20,531 bases of DNA from JAYRWN01 sp041917975. Lineage in GTDB: Bacteria; Bacteroidota; Bacteroidia; Chitinophagales; Saprospiraceae. The DNA lies in assembly GCA_041917975.1 (NCBI GenBank), contig JAYRWN010000275.1:1-20531 (forward strand). The letters run 5' to 3'. Position 1 is the stretch's first letter. The number at the start of each line of letters is the position of its first letter. Both the position numbers and the translations under genes were made by a program. Below, in pieces: positions 15,959 through 20,531 of this stretch. The notes under the pieces were generated by a model. It saw only the letters and a program-made list of their open reading frames with translations. It ran no database searches and was not told where the DNA came from.

Positions 15959-16125
15959 GGACTTTGGTTACAATCATCCTACGGGGTTCCAAAAAAATTC
16001 CCGCTGGTAGTCCAGTGAAATAGTTACATTTAATGCTCATCTGCTTTTATACGGAAGCACTTCGATGGGCTTAGAAATATTTGCGGACAAAGGCGGTATT
16101 CATTTGACAACTAAAATTAACCTGT

Positions 16126-16752
16126 ATGAAAAATCAAATTTATGTGAGTGGGTTGTTTATATCCATCCTGTTAACCTTTACAGCCCAGGCCCAATTATCT
16201 ATTGGGCTCAAAGGTGGAGTCAATATCACCAGTGTCTCTACGGATGATGGGTACAATACGGCTGGAATAAAAAATACTTTTGGCGGTCATGCCGGTATCA
16301 TGTTGGAAATAGCCAGCGGAGAGCATTGGGCAGTGCAGCCTGAAATCAACTGGCTCCAAAAGGGTTATCTCTTTGACAATGGGACGGTCGAAACCAGGTG
16401 GATTTTTAATGAACTGGATCTGCATCTTTTAGGTAAATACAAATTCAATCTTGGTGCGGTCAAGAGTTACCTTAATGCCGGTCCCACGTTCGGAAAAGTC
16501 ATGAGTGGATTCAAAAAACCATCCAATGGTACTAAAATCGATTTGGATTTTGATAAAGATCAAATTAACGCCTGGGACTATGGAATTACCGCCGGCCTGG
16601 GATTAGGCTTAAGTTTGGGTAAAGGCGTTGTGTTTGTGGATGGTCGCTATATGTTGAGCCTTAACGACATTTTTACCGAAGCCGCCAACAAAGGGAAATT
16701 CCGCAAGGTTGGATTTGATTACACGCTGGGGTATTTTTTTCCCTTGAATTAA
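16126..16752 (+). CDS. Outer-membrane beta-barrel protein (PorT-like)
   Basis: A 208-residue protein with a clear signal peptide (MKNQIYVSGLFISILLTFTA, cleavage near AQAQ). The mature part opens with LSIGLKGGVNITSVSTDD, the typical first strand of Bacteroidota 'outer membrane beta-barrel' proteins, which read GxKxGxNxS. It alternates polar and hydrophobic residues, with glycine-rich turns such as GITAGLGLGLSLGKGVVFVDGRYMLS. It ends FDYTLGYFFPLN, an aromatic-rich final strand suitable for barrel assembly. Length and pattern match eight-stranded barrels of the PorT/OMP_b-brl type. The role is unknown; small barrels of this class are often structural or linked to secretion. The ATG at 16126 gives the signal peptide. 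A longer plus-strand frame from 16065 in another register overlaps the start and is regarded as a shadow. Confidence 0.85.
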   Translation: MKNQIYVSGLFISILLTFTAQAQLSIGLKGGVNITSVSTDDGYNTAGIKNTFGGHAGIMLEIASGEHWAVQPEINWLQKGYLFDNGTVETRWIFNELDLHLLGKYKFNLGAVKSYLNAGPTFGKVMSGFKKPSNGTKIDLDFDKDQINAWDYGITAGLGLGLSLGKGVVFVDGRYMLSLNDIFTEAANKGKFRKVGFDYTLGYFFPLN

Positions 16753-16888
16753 ACCTAACCGGTAAAAAAAACTGCTGGGATATTTTGGGCTTTCGAAATT
16801 TTATATAATTAATTACAAAAGGTAGCGCGATTGGAAACTGCTTTGTTTCTTGGATCCAAGCAACGCTGCTATTAATTATTCTCAAATC

Positions 16889-18838
16889 CTATTTCTTCCC
16901 CTCCACAAAATACATATCTACTTCCCCTACACCTTTTACGCTTTGTTTACCCCTATACACACAATGAAACTGATCTTTCACTCGCTCATAAGTGGTGCCA
17001 CTGATATTGATTTTGCCCACATCGCTGCTATTTTCCATCCGGCTGGCAATATTTACCGTGTCACCCCAGATATCATAAGCAAATTTTTTTATACCCACAA
17101 TTCCGGCAATTACCGGGCCGCTATGTATTCCTATCCTGGTGTTAAAATATGTCCTATTTTCTTTTTCCCTTTTTTTCTGATGTTCCTCCATAAATTTTTG
17201 AATGGCCAATGCAGCCAGGATTACATCTTTGGCATGCGATTTATTGGCGGTTGGTAAACCGCCGGCCGCCATGTAGGAGTCTCCGATGGTTTTAATTTTT
17301 TCAACACCGTGTTCTTGAACAATAATATCAAAGGCAGAAAAACATTCATTGATCTCTGCCACCAATTCTTTAGGAGTAAGCTGCTGAGAAATGGGGGTAA
17401 AATCTTTGAAGTCGGTAAATAATACCGATACTTCATCCATCAGTTTGGCTTCCGCACTCCCTTTTGCTTTGAGTTCTTCAGCCACTTCACCTGGTAAGAT
17501 ATTCAGTAATAAGTCCTCACTGCGTTGTTTTTGAATTTCCACTTCTTTCTTTTCGGCAACCAGTTCGGCCGTCCGTAATGAAACTTTCTCTTCTAATTCC
17601 CGGTTTACTTTCGTTTGAAGTAATTGATTTTCTTGATATTGAGTAATGATTTTTTGTTGTTTATTTTCATTTTCTGCCTTAAGGATATTGATGCGGTCGG
17701 CAAGCGCAAAAGATAACAATAACACCTCTGTCATATGACCCAGGAATATGCCGTGAGTATTAAAGAAGGTACTGGGGGTTACGTTATTCAAGGTCAGAAT
17801 AAATAAAATGACCAAAACCAAAAATGCTGACCAGGCAATCAGGAAATATTTAGCAGTGGAGATGCCTTGTCTAAATCGGATCACACCGGCAGAAATAAAA
17901 TAGATACAAATCAATAAACTGAATAATTGTGAGAGATTAAGTGCGATCACCAATGCGCCGGCCAAATTCAAAACAGTAAGAATAATGAAAATGCCGATAA
18001 AAAACCAACCTGTAAAGAATAGTTTTTTCTGTGCCCTGGTTATATGCAATAATTTAAAGGCAAAAAAAGTGATGATACAATTTGTTAAACTCACAAATAC
18101 CGGGACCATGGGGTTAACTCCGGGATGATCAGGCCATAAAAATTTAAAACCATGCCCTTCCAGTCCTAAATAAAAGAGTACCGAAGATAAAATGTAAAGA
18201 AGGTAATATAAGTAAATGTTTTCCTTGACCGATAAAAAAATGAAAAAATTATATAAGAAGGCAAAGATCATTACCCCAATGTAAATGCCCCAAAAAAGAT
18301 TATGAAGCTGATTCACCTCCACAAACCTGTTTTTGGATGAAAGCGTAATAGGCATTTGAAAAGGAAAGAAACTTTTTCCTCTCAGGTAAAAAGTAGATGC
18401 TGCCGTATCACTCAATGATAAATTAAACAACCAGTTTTCGGATTTGATGGGTCTTTCCTGGAAAGGCTTGCTGGACCCGCCTGCATAAATTTTTTTAAAG
18501 AAATTTCCTTCTGATTGGTATATTTCTAATTCATGTAATAAAGGAGCTGCAATCTCCATGAATATTTCTTTTTCCGTTTTGCTTTCCACTGTAAAACGCA
18601 TCCAGACGGGATGAACAACATTTCCAAGGTTTAATATATCGGTGGTACTTGATGTGAAGGGTTGGCCAGGAAGCTGTTGAATTTGTAAGGATTGGGTAGT
18701 ATCGATGAGGTAAACTAAATTTTTGCCGATATAGAGCAGTTCATCTTTGTTAATGTGGATGGAACTCTGGGCGCTAAGAAAGGGTTGGGTAGATAAAAGT
18801 ATAAATAAACTACGAATAATCAGTCTATAAAGTTTCAT
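16889..18838 (-). CDS. Membrane adenylate cyclase with 7TMR-DISM sensor
   Basis: A 649-residue class III nucleotide cyclase that makes cAMP in the cytoplasm. After a signal peptide (residues 1-23), residues about 30-165 match the extracellular 7TMR-DISM sensing domain, which commonly binds carbohydrate-like ligands. Seven membrane helices span about 180-385. A coiled coil (about 383-445) leads to the catalytic domain (about 468-649). Metal-binding Asp476 (LFTDFKDF) and Asp520 (IGDSYMAAGG) are present. Purine-selecting Lys516 (KIKTIGD) and Asp589 (AYDIWGDTVN) specify ATP rather than GTP. Transition-state residues Asn596 and Arg600 (TVNIASRM) are intact. ATG 18838 is chosen because it gives a clean signal peptide; the TTG start at 18859 adds seven residues. 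The upstream pseudogene overlaps the start by 14 bases in the same direction, so cyclase expression may depend on a promoter within or before that broken gene. Confidence 0.9.
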   Translation of the reverse strand: MKLYRLIIRSLFILLSTQPFLSAQSSIHINKDELLYIGKNLVYLIDTTQSLQIQQLPGQPFTSSTTDILNLGNVVHPVWMRFTVESKTEKEIFMEIAAPLLHELEIYQSEGNFFKKIYAGGSSKPFQERPIKSENWLFNLSLSDTAASTFYLRGKSFFPFQMPITLSSKNRFVEVNQLHNLFWGIYIGVMIFAFLYNFFIFLSVKENIYLYYLLYILSSVLFYLGLEGHGFKFLWPDHPGVNPMVPVFVSLTNCIITFFAFKLLHITRAQKKLFFTGWFFIGIFIILTVLNLAGALVIALNLSQLFSLLICIYFISAGVIRFRQGISTAKYFLIAWSAFLVLVILFILTLNNVTPSTFFNTHGIFLGHMTEVLLLSFALADRINILKAENENKQQKIITQYQENQLLQTKVNRELEEKVSLRTAELVAEKKEVEIQKQRSEDLLLNILPGEVAEELKAKGSAEAKLMDEVSVLFTDFKDFTPISQQLTPKELVAEINECFSAFDIIVQEHGVEKIKTIGDSYMAAGGLPTANKSHAKDVILAALAIQKFMEEHQKKREKENRTYFNTRIGIHSGPVIAGIVGIKKFAYDIWGDTVNIASRMENSSDVGKINISGTTYERVKDQFHCVYRGKQSVKGVGEVDMYFVEGKK

Positions 18839-19629
18839 AAACGATTGATTTATTATCAAATAAATATAGTTGTTTTACCCGCTGATCAGGATTTAGTGAC
18901 GTGCCGATCGATTGCTGATTGTTGAAAAAATTGTAGGGGTCGTATTTTTTTTTAATCGCCATAAGTTGCCCGTAATAAGGTCCCCAATAAGCCCATTGAA
19001 AGCCGGATTGATCCCGGTTGGGATACTTCCATCGGCAAGGATCATTTTAAACTCCAGCACACAATCCGATTGGATACCAAAACGCCGTGATGTAAGCCCG
19101 TAACCACCTCCTTGCATAAACCCGGCTACAGATACGGTAGGGCAACCGCCTCCCGGCAAATGCATGCCGTAGGATTCCAGGATGGGATTGAGATCTTCAA
19201 AAGTGTTACCGGCTTCAACGATAGCAACTTGATTGTCCGGATCGACAAAGACACTTTTTAACCCGCTAATGTCAATCACCAGCCCATCACACACAGAATA
19301 ATCGCTAGACTATGCCGCCCCGAGCGGATGCTGGTGGGAATTACTGCATCCTGCGCAAATTTTAAACAGACCTGGATATCTTGATAGCTGGCTACGAAAA
19401 CTATCATATCCGGATTGGCCGGATACACATCATTAAATTCTCTCTTGTCCTCAGTATATGACGGGGACCATGGAAAGACCACCCTCCCTTCCAAGTCGTT
19501 CTGAAGTTGCATCAGACGCCCCGCAATGATGTGGGGATGATGTGGCAGAGGTTGGGAATTGGCAGGATCTGTTAGCCAGGTGGTATTTTGCTTTTTAAGC
19601 AGCTGTTTGGGGCTGAGTCTTAATTTCAT
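18825..19629 (-). pseudogene. Decayed BBE-type FAD-dependent oxidoreductase
   Basis: This is a berberine-bridge-enzyme-type flavoprotein broken in two ways. The N-terminal part runs from ATG 19629 in one frame through the FAD-binding motif SIRSGRHS. The frame shifts near 19301-19305, where restoring one G would give LADYSVCDGLVIDISGLKSV. The second frame continues through GMHLPGGGCPTVSVAGFMQG (bicovalent-type Cys) and KMILADGSI. Near 19010-19030 the sequence jumps straight to the C-terminal BBE motif in a third register, DQSGFQWAYWGPYYGQ, then KKKYDPYNFFNNQQSIGTSL, ending at TAG 18825-18827. Only about 268 codons remain, against roughly 450-500 in intact members, so about 200 central codons are missing. 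The product cannot be functional. The ancestor probably oxidised sugars or related alcohols. The TTG at 19647 is not needed as a start. Confidence 0.85.
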
Positions 19630-20000
19630 GTAATAAAAGAAAGTCAAGTGTTAAATTAAGTAAAATTTCTAAATTGATATAAAGTGATAGGAATAACCGG
19701 ATATACACTTCTTGAAGGGAAATCAAAAGTATTTAATTTTTTGGCATTCCGATGCTGATCATGCGAGGTAAAATTAAATCAAGAATGCATGCCGGAAGAG
19801 CTACTATTTTTATCCAGAAAGCAAGAGTTAAGAGGTAGACTAAGCGATGAATATATTCATGTGGATCGTGTTCCAGTAAGGTATACATGATTTGACACCC
19901 ATAAAAAAAGAAAATGACCCATTATGCGTTTTATCCGGATCCCAGAGTCTTTAAAAACTGGGTGAAATAAACTTCAATGCCAGGTCATTGTTTCCCTCCC
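19630..20000. other. 371-base spacer without a supported gene
   Basis: This lies between the start of the decayed oxidoreductase (minus) and the start of the dehydrogenase (plus), so it should hold divergent promoters. No exact TAnnTTTG element was found on either strand. A 33-codon plus-strand frame at 19789-19890 (starting MPEELLFLSRKQELRGRLSD) is open but resembles no known small protein. Nothing else was recognised. Confidence 0.5.
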
Positions 20001-20531
20001 ATGAAAAACTTTTTGATTGTGGGAGCTTCCTCGGGAATTGGCGCAACATTGGCCAGCCAATTAAAAGAAGCGGGTTATCAGGTGTTTGGAACCTATTGTA
20101 AACATGGGGAAAAGCGGGTGCCGGGAGTGGCGTATCATCATTTGGATGTGCTGTCAGACGGCTGGAATGTCGATTTTTTACCAGAACAGTTGCATGGTCT
20201 TGCTTACTGCCCGGGACGGATTATATTAAAACCTTTTGCCAGAATTGCCCCGGGTGATTTTGAGGAAGATTATCAATTGCAGGTACTCGGTGCGATTAAG
20301 GTCATCCAATCCACCTTGCCCCGATTAAAAAATTCCGGCGCCGGGGCGGTAGTTTTATTTTCCACCGTGGCGGTTCAAACGGGATTTCCATTTCACTCGA
20401 TGGTATCGGCCTCAAAGGGAGCCATTGAAGGCCTAACAAGGGCTTTGGCTGCGGAATTAGCTCCTGCTATCCGCGTGAACTGTATTGCCCCCTCTCTAAC
20501 CGATACACCTCTGGCCGCACCGTTGTTAAAC
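20001..20531 (+). CDS. Short-chain dehydrogenase/reductase, cut by the window edge
   Basis: The ATG at 20001 opens 177 codons to the window end, in frame throughout. It has the N-terminal Rossmann motif GASSGIG (8-14), a short NAG-like LAYCPGRI segment, the catalytic-serine strand VVLFSTVAV, and the loop IRVNCIAPSLTDTPL that normally follows the active site. In place of the YxxxK active site it has VSASKG: the lysine is kept but the tyrosine position is Val. The reaction and substrate are unknown; loss of the Tyr argues against a standard oxidoreductase. About 60-70 residues are probably missing at the C-terminus. The next gene lies outside the window. Confidence 0.85.
   Translation, partial: MKNFLIVGASSGIGATLASQLKEAGYQVFGTYCKHGEKRVPGVAYHHLDVLSDGWNVDFLPEQLHGLAYCPGRIILKPFARIAPGDFEEDYQLQVLGAIKVIQSTLPRLKNSGAGAVVLFSTVAVQTGFPFHSMVSASKGAIEGLTRALAAELAPAIRVNCIAPSLTDTPLAAPLLN

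Larger units (their letters stand above)
15805..16125. other. 321-base spacer with a signal-peptide-like fragment
   Basis: This lies between the divergent S41-type gene and the outer-membrane protein gene. It contains a 30-codon plus-strand frame at 15866-15958, described separately, and an inverted repeat AAGGATAA/TTATCCTT at 15908-15934 inside that frame. A CAAAGGTC at 15831-15838 (minus strand GACCTTTG) partly matches a -7 element for the S41 gene. No complete gene is seen. Confidence 0.5.

Noticed and set aside
16065..16247. 60-codon plus-strand frame ahead of the outer-membrane protein
   Set aside because: It overlaps the signal peptide of the outer-membrane protein in another register. 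It has no start signal and no family resemblance.
16850..17257. 135-codon plus-strand frame
   Set aside because: Antisense to the catalytic domain of the adenylate cyclase, whose active-site residues are complete.
18893..19647. Two separate short oxidoreductase genes
   Set aside because: They are pieces of one gene: the second continues the first after a one-base frameshift, and the C-terminal BBE motif lies in a third register.
19789..19890. 33-codon frame in the right-hand spacer
   Set aside because: Open and charged, but with no promoter or known small-protein similarity; recorded only inside the spacer entry.
1..20531. CRISPR arrays, tRNA or rRNA genes, insertion sequences
   Set aside because: No regularly spaced repeats, cloverleaf-like stretches, conserved rRNA segments, transposase or integrase frames were seen on reading both strands.

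Overview
The window looks like part of a chromosome from the phylum Bacteroidota. The evidence is promoter -7 elements of the TAnnTTTG type, AT-rich leaders mostly without Shine-Dalgarno sequences, and family content typical of the phylum: a secreted S9 peptidase, PorT-like outer-membrane barrel, 7TMR-DISM adenylate cyclase, and GH110, GH127/146 and DUF6067-type glycosidases. A saprospirian or chitinophagian relative is a guess only. There are no rRNA or tRNA genes, CRISPR arrays, transposases or SusC/SusD genes.

Layout. A possible gene start runs off the left edge on the minus strand (1-91). Next come a secreted S9 serine peptidase (233-2512), an AraC-type regulator (2599-3369) and a polytopic membrane protein (3433-4143). 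A 348-base gap follows, holding two near-identical 24-base repeats. A large secreted putative glycoside hydrolase lies on the minus strand (4492-7488). Between it and the next carbohydrate genes sits an AT-rich two-gene cassette (7782-9778): an ABC-type ATPase and an HNH nuclease overlapping by four bases. This is a Septu (PtuA/PtuB) anti-phage system. A divergent pair of exo-glycosidases follows: GH110 alpha-galactosidase on the minus strand (9883-11718) and GH127/146 beta-L-arabinofuranosidase on the plus strand (11873-14212). Their 154-base spacer holds a perfect 14-bp palindrome, a candidate shared operator. Then come an S41-type peptidase (minus, 14392-15804), a gap with a 30-codon signal-peptide-like fragment, an outer-membrane beta-barrel protein (16126-16752), and a membrane adenylate cyclase (minus, 16889-18838). 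Directly upstream of the cyclase is a decayed BBE-type FAD oxidoreductase (18825-19629), with a one-base frameshift and the loss of its central part. A short-chain dehydrogenase (20001 onward) runs off the right edge.

How the genes fit together. The three secreted glycosidases suggest stepwise trimming of a complex galactose- and arabinose-containing glycan of plant or algal type. The S9 and S41 peptidases could act on peptides, but nothing ties them to the glycan genes. The Septu cassette has a markedly lower G+C than the glycosidases around it and its own -7 element, as expected of an acquired defence module. No wholly new system is evident. The least explained items are the DUF6067-type enzyme, the GH110/GH127 palindrome, the paired repeats at 4156 and 4389, and the Septu insertion context.
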